A stretch of DNA of 64,000 bases from Candidatus Cryptobacteroides excrementipullorum (GCA_017695065.1 JADILZ010000014.1:1-64000); one strand, 5' to 3'; shown: positions 32,137 through 42,600, numbered from the stretch's first letter. A program made the numbers and translations. Notes: generated by a model from the letters alone, not told the origin.

Positions 32137-33744
32137 CTAGAGCTTAGGACCTGCTGCTACGAGAGACTTGCCGAGGTCGTTTCCTGTGAACTTGTCGAAG
32201 TTCTTGATGAAACGTCCTGCAAGGTCTTTTGCCTTTGCATCCCACTCTGCTGCGTCAGCATAAGTGTCGCGTGGGTCGAGGATTGCAGGATCTACGCCAG
32301 GAAGCTCTGTAGGAACCTCGAAGTCGAAGTAAGGGATCTTCTTTGTAGGAGCCTTCTCGATAGAACCGTCGAGGATTGCGTCGATGATTCCGCGGGTGTC
32401 ACGGATGGAGATACGTTTTCCTGTTCCGTTCCAGCCAGTGTTTACGAGGTATGCCTTGGCACCCACTGCGTTCATTCTCTTTACGAGCTCCTCGCCGTAT
32501 TTTGTAGGATGGAGTGAAAGGAATGCTGCACCGAAGCATGCAGAGAAAGTAGGGGTAGGCTCAGTGATTCCGCGCTCTGTTCCAGCGAGCTTTGCAGTAA
32601 ACCCTGAAAGGAAGTAGTACTGTGTCTGCTCAGGAGTAAGGATTGATACTGGAGGAAGCACTCCGAATGCATCTGCTGACAGGAAGATAACCTGTTTTGC
32701 GTGAGGACCCTTTGAAACCGGTTTAACGATGTTCTCGATGTGGTCGATAGGGTATGATACACGGGTGTTCTCTGTCACGCTCTTGTCAGCGAAGTCGATC
32801 TTGCCGTTGGCGTCCACTGTAACGTTCTCCAGGAGGGCATCCCTTCTGATAGCGTTGTAGATATCCGGCTCGCTTTCCTTGTCAAGGTTGATCACCTTTG
32901 CGTAGCATCCGCCTTCGTAGTTGAATACGCCCTCGTCGTCCCAGCCGTGCTCGTCATCACCGATAAGGAGTCTCTTAGGGTCTGTAGAAAGGGTAGTCTT
33001 TCCAGTTCCGGAAAGTCCGAAGAAGATAGCTGTGCTCTTGCCTTCCTTGTCAGTGTTTGCGGAGCAGTGCATAGAGGCGATTCCACGGAGCGGGTTGAGG
33101 TAGTTCATGATGGAGAAGATACCTTTCTTCATCTCACCGCCGTACCATGTGTTGAGGATAACCTGCTCGTTGGTCTTGAGGTTGAACACAGTGGCAGTCT
33201 CGGAGTTGAGCCCGAGCTCCTTGTAGTTCTCTACCTTTGCCTTTGCTGCGTTGAATGAAACAAAATCAGGCTCGCCGTAGTTTGCAAGTTCTTCCTCTGT
33301 AGGACGGATGAACATGTTTTTTACGAAATGAGCCTGCCATGCGACTTCCATGATGAAACGTACTTTAAGACGGGTTGCAGGGTTTGCACCGCAGAAAGTA
33401 TCCATTACGAAGAGCCTCTTGCCTGAGAGCTGCTTTACGGCCTTTGCCTTGAGGTCTGCCCAAGCCTCTTCTGAGCATGGTTTGTTGTCGTTCTTGTATG
33501 CGTCTGAAGTCCACCATACGGTGTCCTTGCTTGCTTCGTTGTAAACAAAGAATTTATCTTTAGGAGAACGCCCGGTGTAGATACCTGTCATGACATTGAC
33601 AGCGCCGAGCTCAGTAACCTGGCCTTTCTCATAACCCTCGAGTGAATCTTTTGTCTCTTCTGCGAAAAGAACCTCGTAAGACGGGTTGTGAAGAATTTCT
33701 TTCACGTCAGTGATGCCGTACTTGGTCAAATCAATTTTACTCAT
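32137..33744 (-). CDS. pckA: Phosphoenolpyruvate carboxykinase (ATP)
   Basis: A 535-residue cytoplasmic enzyme interconverting oxaloacetate and ATP with phosphoenolpyruvate, CO2 and ADP. In fermenting Bacteroidota it mostly runs in the carboxylating direction on the route to succinate. The P-loop GLSGTGKTT lies at about 243-251, followed by the metal-binding DDEHGWDD segment; NTGWNGTG, near the C-terminus, is another conserved site. Length matches the ATP-dependent family. The gene has its own promoter and terminator. Together with Na+-NQR it fits succinate-forming anaerobic metabolism. Confidence 0.97.
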   Translation of the reverse strand: MSKIDLTKYGITDVKEILHNPSYEVLFAEETKDSLEGYEKGQVTELGAVNVMTGIYTGRSPKDKFFVYNEASKDTVWWTSDAYKNDNKPCSEEAWADLKAKAVKQLSGKRLFVMDTFCGANPATRLKVRFIMEVAWQAHFVKNMFIRPTEEELANYGEPDFVSFNAAKAKVENYKELGLNSETATVFNLKTNEQVILNTWYGGEMKKGIFSIMNYLNPLRGIASMHCSANTDKEGKSTAIFFGLSGTGKTTLSTDPKRLLIGDDEHGWDDEGVFNYEGGCYAKVINLDKESEPDIYNAIRRDALLENVTVDANGKIDFADKSVTENTRVSYPIDHIENIVKPVSKGPHAKQVIFLSADAFGVLPPVSILTPEQTQYYFLSGFTAKLAGTERGITEPTPTFSACFGAAFLSLHPTKYGEELVKRMNAVGAKAYLVNTGWNGTGKRISIRDTRGIIDAILDGSIEKAPTKKIPYFDFEVPTELPGVDPAILDPRDTYADAAEWDAKAKDLAGRFIKNFDKFTGNDLGKSLVAAGPKL

Positions 33745-33801
33745 AATAACTAAACTATATTAAAAGGTTTATAACTTTCGTCATCCTGGTTTAGCGCGGT
33801 G

Positions 33802-33809
33802 CAAAAATA
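33802..33809 (-). promoter_or_regulatory. -7 box of pckA
   Basis: The minus-strand octamer TATTTTTG (exact) lies 58 bases ahead of the pckA start. The divergent plus-strand box at 33854-33861 is 45 bases away. Confidence 0.6.
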
Positions 33810-33853
33810 TAATAATTTTATGACAGCACCAATTTTTGATATGGAATTTTCCG

Positions 33854-33861
33854 TACTTTTG
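33854..33861 (+). promoter_or_regulatory. -7 box possibly driving a long leader into recQ
   Basis: TACTTTTG is an exact -7 match, with a TTTTTG stretch at 33832-33837 as a possible -33 element at shorter than usual spacing. A transcript from here would carry a leader of about 460 bases, through the repeat element, to the recQ ATG. Confidence 0.45.
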
Positions 33862-34187
33862 CCTTCCCAGGGAAACGCAGGAAAAAGCGGACTCTGCCAA
33901 AACCTTGGATTCCACTGCACAAAATGTGCCAATGGCTGCCCGCGGCAGGTCTTCCGGTGTGGGCACCCCATAACAAGGGGCTGTCACCGCAGGTGACTGG
34001 GGGTGGACAGGCAGGATTTCTGTAGCAGGGCCCATCAGGGCCGCACCGGAGCGTCAGCGAGGTTTCCGTCAGGGAAACCGAAGCAGTGGAGGTGCCGGCG
34101 GAGCGAAGCGGAGCCGCATGCCCCTTCGGGGCTGTCACCGCTGGTGACTGGGGGTGGACAGGCAGGATTTCTGGAAGAAATCCTTAA

Positions 34188-34200
34188 CGTCAGTATGACG
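34188..34200. promoter_or_regulatory. CGTC-N5-GACG motif, distal recQ copy
   Basis: CGTCAGTATGACG has the same outer half-sites as the CGTCGAACTGACG motif found 72 bases downstream, but a different centre. It could be a second binding half or chance. Confidence 0.3.
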
Positions 34201-34259
34201 GATTTCGGCCCCAAAAGATAAAATATTGATTTTTAAGATAATACTATTAAACATTAATT

Positions 34260-34272
34260 CGTCGAACTGACG
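34260..34272. promoter_or_regulatory. CGTC-GAACT-GACG motif, proximal recQ copy
   Basis: A 13-base hyphenated palindrome 53 bases before the recQ ATG. The same 13-mer occurs ahead of the FAD oxidoreductase gene (45469-45481) and, inverted, ahead of the MBL gene (37221-37233); one base differs ahead of tsaD (44249-44261). Confidence 0.45.
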
Positions 34273-34325
34273 TTGATGTATTGTAATTAATTGTCGGATT
34301 ATCATTATAACAGGAGAAATGCGAG

Positions 34326-36236
34326 ATGGAAGAGACAAAGAGTGAAGGCGGGAGCATGACTCCTCTGGAAATACTCGGGAAATACTGGGGGTACGGCTCG
34401 TTCCGGCCGATGCAGCAGGAGATTGTCGATGCCGCCTTGCAGGGAAGGGATGTGCTTGCGATACTCCCGACGGGCGGAGGCAAGTCGGTGTGTTTCCAGG
34501 TCCCGGCACTCATGAAGGATGGCGTGGCCCTGGTGGTGACTCCTCTTATCGCCCTGATGAAAGACCAGGTGCAGAACCTGGCTGACAGGGGAATCAAGGC
34601 CCTTGCCGTCTATACCGGGATGACCCGCCGGGAGGTGGAGCTGAATCTGAACAATGCCGCATACGGCGATTTCAAGTTCCTGTACCTTTCACCGGAGCGT
34701 CTTTCCACCGAGTTGTTTAGGAGGTATGTCAGGGAGATGAATGTCAGCTTTATAGTGGTGGACGAGGCGCACTGCATATCCCAGTGGGGCTATGATTTCC
34801 GTCCTGACTACCTGGCCATAGGCAAGCTGCGCGAGACGGTGGATGCCCCTGTGATCGCGCTCACGGCTACAGCCACCCCGCAGGTTGCCGGGGATATAAT
34901 GGACAAGCTGGCATTCCGGGAACGCCTGCTGCTCAAGAGCGGATTCGAGAGGCCCAACCTGTCATATATCGTCCGGCGCTGCGAGGACAAGCTCGGCCAG
35001 ACAGCCAATATATGCTGCTCTGTTCCAGGGACCGGTATCGTATATGTGAGGAACAGGAAAAAGTGCGAGGAGCTTTCTTCGTTCCTGAAATCCCAGGGTT
35101 TCTCGTGCTCGTTCTACCATGCAGGCCTCAGCCCGGCGCTCCGCTCCGGAAGGCAGGAGGAATGGAAATCCGGAAAATTAAGTATAATGGTATGTACTAA
35201 TGCTTTCGGAATGGGGATAGACAAGCCGGATGTCCGTTATGTCATCCATTTCGATGTACCTGATTCTCCGGAAGCTTATTTCCAGGAGGCGGGAAGGGCA
35301 GGCAGGGACGGCAAGCGCTCTTATGCTGTCCTGCTGTGGAATGCCAACGATGTACGGAGACTCCGCCAGCTGGAGAGGCTCTCCTATCCGGAAATAGGTT
35401 ATATAGAGGAAATTTACCACAAGGTGCATTCTTTCTACGGGATACCCTACGAGGCGGGTATGGGGATGCAGCTGAAGTTCGATCTGGAGGCTTTCTGCAG
35501 CCATTTCAAGCTCAATCGTACCATGGCATGGTATTCAGTCAAGTACATTGAGAGGGAGGAGCACTGGACAGTCCTCGAGGATGCCGACATACCCACAAGG
35601 GTACAGATTGTCGTATCCAGACAGGAGCTGTATGATGTGAATCTTCCGGAGCCTGCCATGGACACCGTACTGGAGATGCTCATGCGCCGGTACACCGGAG
35701 TATTCTCATACCCTGTGTCTGTGGAGGAGGACTGGCTTGCCTCGGCCTCAGGTGTAAGTGAACCCCAGCTCAGGAGGCTCCTGTACCTGCTTTCGTTGGA
35801 GCATGTCATAAAGTACATACCGTCAGACCATACTACCGTCATTTATCTGCGGGAGGACAGGCTTCATCCCAAGGATGTGAAGCTGAGTGCCGCAAGGTAT
35901 GCGCAGCTACACAGTTCTTCAGAAGAGAGGACAGAGAAGATGATTTCATACATCAGGGAGGAGGACACATGCCGGAGCCGTTATCTCCTGGGGTATTTCG
36001 GACAGGATGATTCTGCTGACTGCGGCTGCTGCGACATTTGCCGGGCTGCTGCATCCAGACCGGCAAAGACCAGGGAATCACTGAGTTCCTACATCCTTGA
36101 AGAAAAAGGGGGAGATTATACACTGAATGACATTTCCGTAAGGTTCGGGTCTCCGGCTTCTGAAAGCGGATCCGACTATATCGAGCAGCTGAGGGATCTC
36201 ATCGACAAGGGAGAGGTCCCGCCGTACAGGCTGTGA
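34326..36236 (+). CDS. recQ: RecQ-family ATP-dependent DNA helicase without HRDC domain
   Basis: A 636-residue superfamily 2 3'-5' helicase for recombination and fork repair. The RecQ motif 0 region is FRPMQQEIV, Walker A PTGGGKS (about 48-54), the DEAH box at 146-149 followed by CISQWG, and GRAGRDG is motif VI. The zinc-binding cysteines lie in CRSRYLLGYF and DCGCCDIC, near residues 550-580. Only about 60 residues follow, so the HRDC domain of longer RecQ proteins is missing, as in the short RecQ type. ATG at 34326 is supported by an upstream AGGAG at 34312. A later ATG ten codons in is possible. Confidence 0.92.
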   Translation: MEETKSEGGSMTPLEILGKYWGYGSFRPMQQEIVDAALQGRDVLAILPTGGGKSVCFQVPALMKDGVALVVTPLIALMKDQVQNLADRGIKALAVYTGMTRREVELNLNNAAYGDFKFLYLSPERLSTELFRRYVREMNVSFIVVDEAHCISQWGYDFRPDYLAIGKLRETVDAPVIALTATATPQVAGDIMDKLAFRERLLLKSGFERPNLSYIVRRCEDKLGQTANICCSVPGTGIVYVRNRKKCEELSSFLKSQGFSCSFYHAGLSPALRSGRQEEWKSGKLSIMVCTNAFGMGIDKPDVRYVIHFDVPDSPEAYFQEAGRAGRDGKRSYAVLLWNANDVRRLRQLERLSYPEIGYIEEIYHKVHSFYGIPYEAGMGMQLKFDLEAFCSHFKLNRTMAWYSVKYIEREEHWTVLEDADIPTRVQIVVSRQELYDVNLPEPAMDTVLEMLMRRYTGVFSYPVSVEEDWLASASGVSEPQLRRLLYLLSLEHVIKYIPSDHTTVIYLREDRLHPKDVKLSAARYAQLHSSSEERTEKMISYIREEDTCRSRYLLGYFGQDDSADCGCCDICRAAASRPAKTRESLSSYILEEKGGDYTLNDISVRFGSPASESGSDYIEQLRDLIDKGEVPPYRL

Positions 36237-36273
36237 GTCCTCTGTATCCGTAAATCCGCCGGGCACTTGGAGA

Positions 36274-36292
36274 CTGTTTGATTTCCAAACAG
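36274..36292. terminator. Weak hairpin between convergent recQ and MBL genes
   Basis: A 7-bp stem (CTGTTTG at 36274-36280 with CAAACAG at 36286-36292) lies between the two stop codons. It has no T-run on either strand, so terminator function is uncertain. Confidence 0.35.
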
Positions 36293-36295
36293 CTT

Positions 36296-37207
36296 CTAGT
36301 CCACGGACTCTATGACCAGGCCGTCATACGCCGGCCTGATGTTGTCAGGCAGTTCGGAACACAGGTCCTTGTATTTCGGCAGCTGGTGAGACAGGTGTGT
36401 AAGCCAGGAATGTCTGGCGCCGACCCGCTCCGCCACAGCCACTGCTTCTTCCAGGGAGAAATGCGATATGTGTTTGCCGCGGCGCACGCAGTTGATGACG
36501 AAATGCTCGAGACCTTCCAGCTTTGCGAATTCGCTTTCGGGAATGAAATTCATATCGGTAAGATATGCTGTCTTCCCGAATCTGTATCCCAGTACAGGCA
36601 GGTTGAAATGCCGTCCCCTTATCGGGATGACCTCCGCCTTCATCGGAGTATAGGGTGTCTCCCCGCCATATTTCCAGGCTTCATCCGGATGGTGCTCTGC
36701 CACCCATTCGCTGACTGAAACAGGGGTTTTCTCATATCCTTTCCCGTCTGTCCACACCAGCTTCCGGCTCGGGATGTTCTCTGTGACGGTGAAAGGGTGC
36801 TCGTCTATGTCGGTGATCTGCCATTCGGGCACCCCTGGATACCTGTGCTCGGCAAATGCGTAAGAATATTCCTGCCTGAGCGAGTCTTCCACGTATTTCT
36901 CGCAGTAAATCCGTATCGGAGCCCGTTCAATGTAGTTGAACGCCCTGACATCATCGAGCCCTCCCGTATGGTCCTTGTGGTTGTGGGTCAGGAGAATGGC
37001 ATCTATGTGCCTTACCCCGGCACGAAGCATCTGGGTCCGGAAGTCAGGGCCTGCATCCACTAGGATTTCCAGCCCCCCGTATTCCACCAGGGCAGAAGAC
37101 CTCAGCCTTTTGTCCCTTGGGTCGTCAGACATGCAGACACTGCATCCGCACCCTATCATCGGGACACCCTGTGATGTGCCCGTCCCTAAGAAAGTGAGTC
37201 TTGTCAT
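36296..37207 (-). CDS. MBL-fold metallo-hydrolase, PhnP-like
   Basis: A 303-residue hydrolase starting MTRLTFLGTGTSQGVPMIGC, typical of the PhnP-like phosphodiesterase group. It has the metal motif THNHKDH (His75, His77, Asp79, His80), the cysteines CGCSVC (20-25) that bind a structural zinc in PhnP relatives, and conserved TDMNF and HLSHQ segments. No C-P lyase genes are nearby, so the PhnP reaction itself is not implied. It is the last gene of the tamB operon, starting 7 bases after mtaB. A CGTC-N5-GACG motif lies just upstream, inside the end of mtaB. Confidence 0.82.
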   Translation of the reverse strand: MTRLTFLGTGTSQGVPMIGCGCSVCMSDDPRDKRLRSSALVEYGGLEILVDAGPDFRTQMLRAGVRHIDAILLTHNHKDHTGGLDDVRAFNYIERAPIRIYCEKYVEDSLRQEYSYAFAEHRYPGVPEWQITDIDEHPFTVTENIPSRKLVWTDGKGYEKTPVSVSEWVAEHHPDEAWKYGGETPYTPMKAEVIPIRGRHFNLPVLGYRFGKTAYLTDMNFIPESEFAKLEGLEHFVINCVRRGKHISHFSLEEAVAVAERVGARHSWLTHLSHQLPKYKDLCSELPDNIRPAYDGLVIESVD

Positions 37208-37214
37208 TTTGTTG

Positions 37215-38528
37215 TCACAACGTCAGTTCGACGATTTTTCCTGCCAGGGTGGAGTCGTACGGCCGTTCCACCCTGATGTAATTGCCTGTATATCCGTACA
37301 TCATCCCGTTCTTGTCCGAGCTTTCGAACAGGACTTTCTCCCTGACACCACGGTTGCTTTCCACAAATCCTGAGTGGAGTTCTGCGCACAGTTCCTCCAG
37401 GGCCTTGACTCTCAAGGTCTTGACGGACTCCTGCACCTGTCCTTTCATGGTGGCGGCCCTGGTCCCGCTCCGTCTGGAGTAAGGGAAGATATGTATGAAG
37501 GCGGGCCTTACCGTTTCCTTCAGGAAGCGGTATGTCTCACCGAACAGCTCGTCAGTCTCTCCCGGAAAGCCTACAATCACGTCAATGCCGAAAAACACTT
37601 TCGGTGAGCCGGGATGTTCCATCGCGTTACGTATATAACTGATTTTGCGTGCGAAGGTATCTGTGTCATACCGCCTTCCCATTGCCTTCAGCACTGTGTC
37701 GCTTCCTGACTGAAGGGGGATGTGGAAGTGCGGCAGGAACTTGGTGCCGGATGCTATCCAGTCCACAATCTCTTCTGTCAGCAGATTAGGCTCGATGGAT
37801 GATATGCGGTACCTTTCGATGTCTTCCACATCTTCGAGCGCCTTCAGAAGATCCAGGAACTTTTCACCGGTGGTCTTTCCGAAATCGCCTGTGTTCACTC
37901 CTGTAAGGACAATCTCCCTGATACCTCCTGCGGCAATTTCATGTGCCTGTGCCACCAGCTCGGCTATGGGGCTGTTCCGGCTTCTGCCCCTTGCGAACGG
38001 CACCGTACAGTATGAGCAGAAATAGTCGCACCCGTCCTGCACTTTCAGGAAGGACCTCGTCCTTTCCCCGCTTGAATATGCCGGCAGGAATGACTGTGCG
38101 CCTGTATCGCAGGCTTTTGTGTGCCGGATGCTGCATTCATCCACGTGTATCTGCTCTTTGGCCCGGGAGCTGCCGCCGGATATGTGCTGCAGCACAGTAG
38201 GTACAACCTCTTTTTTCTGCTGTGCCCCGAAGACGAATTCCACTCCTTCTATCTTCTCTATCTCCGCTTTCTTGAGTTCCGCATAGCAGCCTGTCACAAT
38301 AATCCCCGCACCGGGCGAGACCCTGTGCAGTTTCCTGATTATGTTCCTGCATTTCTTGTCGGAATGTTCGGTGACAGTGCATGTGTTCACCAGATAGAGG
38401 TCTGCCTCTTCTTCCCATGGGACTATTTCAAGTCCTGCCTCTGCAAAACCCCTTTCGTATGTCGATGTCTCGGCGTAGTTCAGCTTGCAGCCGAGAGTGA
38501 CGAATGCTATCTTTTTCTTTTCTGCCAT
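37215..38528 (-). CDS. mtaB: tRNA (N6-L-threonylcarbamoyladenosine(37)-C2)-methylthiotransferase
   Basis: A radical SAM methylthiotransferase (437 aa) that converts t6A37 to ms2t6A37 in tRNAs reading ANN codons. The N-terminal auxiliary cluster cysteines are Cys14, Cys50 and Cys81; the radical SAM cluster cysteines are Cys167, Cys171 and Cys174 (CDYFCSYC); a C-terminal TRAM-like domain follows. FVTLGCKLNYAE identifies MtaB rather than MiaB or RimO. Its substrate base is made by TsaD, encoded about 6 kb away on the opposite strand. It starts 9 bases after folB. Confidence 0.93.
   Translation of the reverse strand: MAEKKKIAFVTLGCKLNYAETSTYERGFAEAGLEIVPWEEEADLYLVNTCTVTEHSDKKCRNIIRKLHRVSPGAGIIVTGCYAELKKAEIEKIEGVEFVFGAQQKKEVVPTVLQHISGGSSRAKEQIHVDECSIRHTKACDTGAQSFLPAYSSGERTRSFLKVQDGCDYFCSYCTVPFARGRSRNSPIAELVAQAHEIAAGGIREIVLTGVNTGDFGKTTGEKFLDLLKALEDVEDIERYRISSIEPNLLTEEIVDWIASGTKFLPHFHIPLQSGSDTVLKAMGRRYDTDTFARKISYIRNAMEHPGSPKVFFGIDVIVGFPGETDELFGETYRFLKETVRPAFIHIFPYSRRSGTRAATMKGQVQESVKTLRVKALEELCAELHSGFVESNRGVREKVLFESSDKNGMMYGYTGNYIRVERPYDSTLAGKIVELTL
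37221..37233. promoter_or_regulatory. CGTC-N5-GACG motif at the end of mtaB
   Basis: The inverse of the 13-base motif, lying in the last codons of mtaB (encoding the IVELTL end) and 13 bases before the start of the downstream MBL gene. It may be a coding coincidence. Confidence 0.3.
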
Positions 38529-38537
38529 ATCTGCTGT

Positions 38538-38909
38538 CTATTTTTTCCCGCGCCTTATGGTCACCCTTGACCATGCGGCTGTCCCGCCGACTGGAGGCCT
38601 CTGTTTGGATACCCTCACTGAGAAGTTCTCCAGACAGGGGAATGTTTCCGATATTTTATCGGCTATCTTTCCGGCAAGGCGCTCCAGGAGGTCGCAATGC
38701 CCTCCTTTCATCACTTCCGCCACAATTCCGTATATCTTTCCATAGTCCAGGGTGTCACCGAGCGAGTCGCTTACGGCCGCCCGGCTCATGTCCAAATCAG
38801 CCCTGAAGTCCACTACAAACAGGTTCTCGGACTTCTTCTCGTGCTCCAGGCATCCGTGGCATGCCAGGAATTCCATTCCTTCAAGTTCCAGTGTGTCCAT
38901 GTCCTTCAT
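38538..38909 (-). CDS. folB: Dihydroneopterin aldolase
   Basis: A 123-residue FolB protein that cleaves dihydroneopterin to 6-hydroxymethyl-dihydropterin in folate synthesis. Conserved parts: LEGMEFLACHGCLEHEK at the start, TLDYGKIY, and DLLERLAGKIAD with the glutamate used for substrate recognition, then SVRVSKQRPP. The start at 38909 gives an ATGA overlap with the stop of the upstream RsmI-like gene and removes an unrelated N-terminal extension (to 39065) that lies wholly inside that gene. Confidence 0.88.
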   Translation of the reverse strand: MKDMDTLELEGMEFLACHGCLEHEKKSENLFVVDFRADLDMSRAAVSDSLGDTLDYGKIYGIVAEVMKGGHCDLLERLAGKIADKISETFPCLENFSVRVSKQRPPVGGTAAWSRVTIRRGKK

Positions 38910-39646
38910 CTGTGTGTCTGCTGCCCCAGCAGCAGGAATACGCATGGTCTCTTGCCGATGACATGCCCTGCGTCTTTCCACTGCCTTACTGTCATTGTCC
39001 TGATGAATGCATCCGGTCCGGTTATCCCGGCGGCCACGCACACTCTGGTGTCGTCGTGGCAGCATGCGAGAATGTCTTTCAGCATAGCATCGTTCCTGTA
39101 CGGGGTCTCTATGAAAATCTGTGTCTGGCCTGTCGAGGATGAGAGCCTTTCTATGGATTTCAGCTTCGCCTTCCTTTCGTCCGGCCTGGCCGGGAGATAG
39201 CCGCAGAAAGCGAAAGACTGGCCGTTGAGTCCGGAGGACATCAGTGCCAGCATGAGCGAGGACGGCCCTGTGAAGGGCACCACCTCTATCCCGTGTGAAT
39301 GCGCCAGGGCGACAAGCTGCGCACCGGGGTCCGCCACGGCCGGAAGCCCTGCCTCGGAAATCAGCCCTACATCATTTCCTCCTTCGAAAAGCTCCAGATA
39401 CCCCTCTACCTCCTCCTGCTTCGTATGTTCGTTCAGTTCATGGAAGCGGAGCCCGTCTATCCTGCCTTTCAGCCCGGCCTTTGAGAGATACCTGCGTGCG
39501 GTCCTGGTCTCTTCGACCACGAACGTGTCCAGCTCCGCCAGCTTTTCGAGTACGGGGCGGGGAATGACCTCCCCGGGGTCATTGTCTCCTATGGGGGACG
39601 GTATCAGGTACAGCCTGCCTTTGCCTGTAGTGTTATTCCCTGTCAT
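38906..39646 (-). CDS. SAM-dependent methyltransferase, RsmI/tetrapyrrole methylase family
   Basis: A 246-residue enzyme with the tetrapyrrole methylase fold: LYLIPSPIGDNDP at the start, the SAM loop ISEAGLPAVADPG near 95-107, and PFTGPSSLMLALMSSGLNGQ. These match the RsmI family (2'-O-methylation of C1402 in 16S rRNA). However, the opening and shorter length match the second, RsmI-like paralogue found in many Bacteroidota, so I do not assert rsmI. Its start overlaps the end of tamB by 14 bases, and its stop overlaps the folB start. Confidence 0.85.
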   Translation of the reverse strand: MTGNNTTGKGRLYLIPSPIGDNDPGEVIPRPVLEKLAELDTFVVEETRTARRYLSKAGLKGRIDGLRFHELNEHTKQEEVEGYLELFEGGNDVGLISEAGLPAVADPGAQLVALAHSHGIEVVPFTGPSSLMLALMSSGLNGQSFAFCGYLPARPDERKAKLKSIERLSSSTGQTQIFIETPYRNDAMLKDILACCHDDTRVCVAAGITGPDAFIRTMTVRQWKDAGHVIGKRPCVFLLLGQQTHR

Positions 39647-42600
39647 TGTTATCCTGTATTCTTATTGTCACTTTTTCTTCATTCATCAGGGCCTTCTCCT
39701 CCATCCTCTGCATGGCCTCCTTCCGTTTCCTCCTCGAGAATATCTTCCTGAAGAATTCCTTGAAACTGTTGAATTCCTGCTGGTAGGTGAGACCTATGCC
39801 GTTCCTCTGGGAGTTGTCGAGGTAGTTGGTGTACTGGTCTGCAGAGTGGGAGAACAGGTTGAGCCTGAAGGCCCCCGGCCTGTCTATCTTGATTTCTATG
39901 TCCAGGTCGCCGACCACATCGTCGTTGGTGCTTCCTGAAGTGTACTGCCTGTTGCCGATATTGCCGTTGATCACGACCCTGTTGTTGAAGAGCTGGGTCG
40001 AAATCGCCACATCGAAGATGTCGTTGCCCCGGTCGTTGGTCTGGTAGTTAAGCCCCAGGTCCAGCGGTATGTCCAGCTTCTGGAATATGGTGTTCAGCTG
40101 GTTGGACATAATCTCCGATACGCTTGATGCGAGGAACGAGGTATTGTTGAATATACCGGACTGCTCGTCAGGCAGGAAACTGTTGGATACCAGCAGTGAA
40201 AGGAACTGTTTCTGGACCTTGTCCTCCGTGCTCAGTGCACTTTCCACCCTCGCTTTGACGGTCGGGTCGATGTCCGGGACGTTTATGCTGAAGTCGAGCC
40301 TCGGGTTGCTTATCCTGTCAGAGATGTGTATCCCGCACTCCACTGTCCTTCTGGAACTTACGGAAGAAGTGTCCGCAATGAGCGCAGACAGGGAAGTCTT
40401 GGTGGTGTAGGTGGCGTCTATGTTGAGGGTGCTCTCCATGATGTCCCCGTTGAACTTGACAGAGCTCCCTTCGTTTATCGCGAAGTCCTTGGCAAGACCT
40501 ATGGCCACGAACCTGTAGTTCCCTCCGGAGAGAGTATAATCCCCGTTTATGTTGAATATGTCCTTGCCCGGGTTTATGTCCAGGTCAATCGTCCCGGACC
40601 CGTATCCCGAGAGCACGTTGCCGGACGCCTTGTCTATTTCAACGAATGCCCTGACGCCTGGCGTGGCAGCCACCATCAGGTTGATCTCGAAGTTTCCCCT
40701 GGACTTTTCCCTCTTCTGGAGCCTGGAAATCATCATTTCATACGGGTCAACTGTCTCCTCATTCTCTATCTTTTTGAATGTCAACAGGTCACTTGTCTTG
40801 AAACTGCTTGACCCGGATACAGGCACATGGAGTTCCCCGCTTCCGGTGGTAGTGGCTTCGACAGACATCCTCATGGCGTTCATCGGTCCGGTTATGCTGA
40901 TTCCGGCGGTGGCGAACAGATGTCCGTAGAAGGACTTGCTCATCTTTTCATTGAGGTCTATACACTCGATCCTGTCGGCATCGATACGTGTGTTGAACCT
41001 TATGTCCCTGAAGTTTTCGTAAGTGATTTCTCCTGTCACTTCTCCAGGGTTCCCGTGCCTGTCAGTGAGCGAGATGCTGTCGAAATACACTCCTCTGCTG
41101 TCTATCCTGAAGCCTCCGTTCAGTGTGTACGGGACGTTGGTGAAGGCAATGCGCATGGTGGCGTCGTCAAGTCTCGCCCCGGTACTCTCTATTTCCAGGC
41201 TTGAGGTCTTGCCCCGGACTGCGAACAGCCCTGAAACGGACCCGGATGTCTCGCTGAAGATACTGCTCAGGTACGGGGAGATACATGATATGTCGAGTCT
41301 GTCGAGCCTTGCGGTCATGTCTATTTCCTTCTTCCCCGGGGAGTATGTCCCTCCTATGTCGAAGTTGCTTTTCCCGTTGTACGAGTTCCTGAGGCTGGCG
41401 TTCAGCAGCTTGGAGTCCTCGTTCCAGTCGCATCCGAGCCTCACCGTACCCATCTGTGCCCCGGATATGCTCGTGGAATCGCACAGGAAGTCCAGCATGA
41501 TGCTCTTGTCCCCGTTCCCTGAGAGCAGGGCGGCATTCCCTGATGCCGTTCCGGCGAATGCGGAATTCTTCCCGAGCAGAGGGTTGATTATGGATATGTC
41601 GAACCGTTCAACATCGAGGAAAAGGGTGTCCTTGCCTGAGTCCGATATACCTCCATGTATCCTCAGGGACTGCTCCCCGCTTTTGAACTCTATGTTCTCC
41701 ACATCTATATCCTTTACGGACACGGTGAGTCCTGACGGCATGATGTTCCATTCACGGGCATTGAGATAAATGCTGGAAGGGAGTAGTGAAATCTTGTATC
41801 TGAGGCTGTCCGCACTGTCCCGGATGAGGTCTCCGAGAATGAAGAACTCACCGCGGTTGTCAAGTTTCCCCTGGTTGTCGTAGGTGTATCCCGCCCCGAT
41901 GTGGTCCTTCCCGGCGAATATTTTCAGGCTGTTGTTCTTCAGAAGCAGGGAGGCTGCGCTGACAGTCTCGCTGCGGAGCTCGCCGGCAAAGCCGTTCTCG
42001 TCATTGGAGAAGTCCAGTGTGACGTCTTTCAGGAACTGCTCCTTATAGGCTATCCTCTGGGATGTGAGATCCCCGTCAAGCCTGCCGGATCCTGCCACAT
42101 GCATGTTGAGTATGGTGTTTTCGGCTATGTACACTCCCGGGGCGAGGAAGGCAAGGAGGTCCATTGTGTCGAAAAGCCTGAATGTGAAGTCATAGCTCCT
42201 GTTGTTCCATACGAATGCCGAATCCCTGAACATGGACGGGAGCTGCCTGTGCAGTGTGAGTCCCTTGACATCCCTGATGAAGTCCGACATGGAGCCGCTT
42301 CCCTTGAACGAGCCTTCTGCGAAGTCGGATTTCAGCCTCACCCTGTACAGTGTGTCACTTGAGTGAGAGGATATGGAAAGGTCCCCTATGTCATATCTTC
42401 CATGGGAATTCTCTAGGGTTATGCCGCTTACGTTTATGTTCCCGAGCATGTCGGTGCCTTTTATACGGTAGAAGTCTGCGCTTGTCTGGAGGCTTACTCT
42501 CGACATGCCCCTCTTGTCAAGGTTCAGGGCGTACAGGTCTGCGTAGCCTATATTGGTGTAGAACCTGTAGAGGGCGTTCTGGGTCTTGCTCGAGAACGAG

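Larger units (their letters stand above)
33977..34275 (+). repeat. Dispersed GC-rich element with internal duplication, upstream of recQ
   Basis: A 46-base module (33977-34022) recurs at 34128-34173 with one difference. Each contains the palindrome GTCACC-N3-GGTGAC. Between them is a GC-rich block (GGGCCGCACCGGAGCGTCAG and a following AGGTTTCCGTCAGG). After the second copy come a GGATTTC/GAAATCC hairpin (34165-34183) and an A/T-rich tail ending CGTCGAACTGACG. The same modules, without the duplication, occur upstream of the oxidoreductase gene at 45331-45483. No protein-coding gene is convincing here. Confidence 0.8.

Noticed and set aside
34003..34221. 72-codon frame in the recQ leader, rich in Arg, Gly and Ser
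   Set aside because: It lies wholly within the dispersed repeat element and its composition follows the GC-rich DNA. The equivalent region at 45331 does not preserve it.
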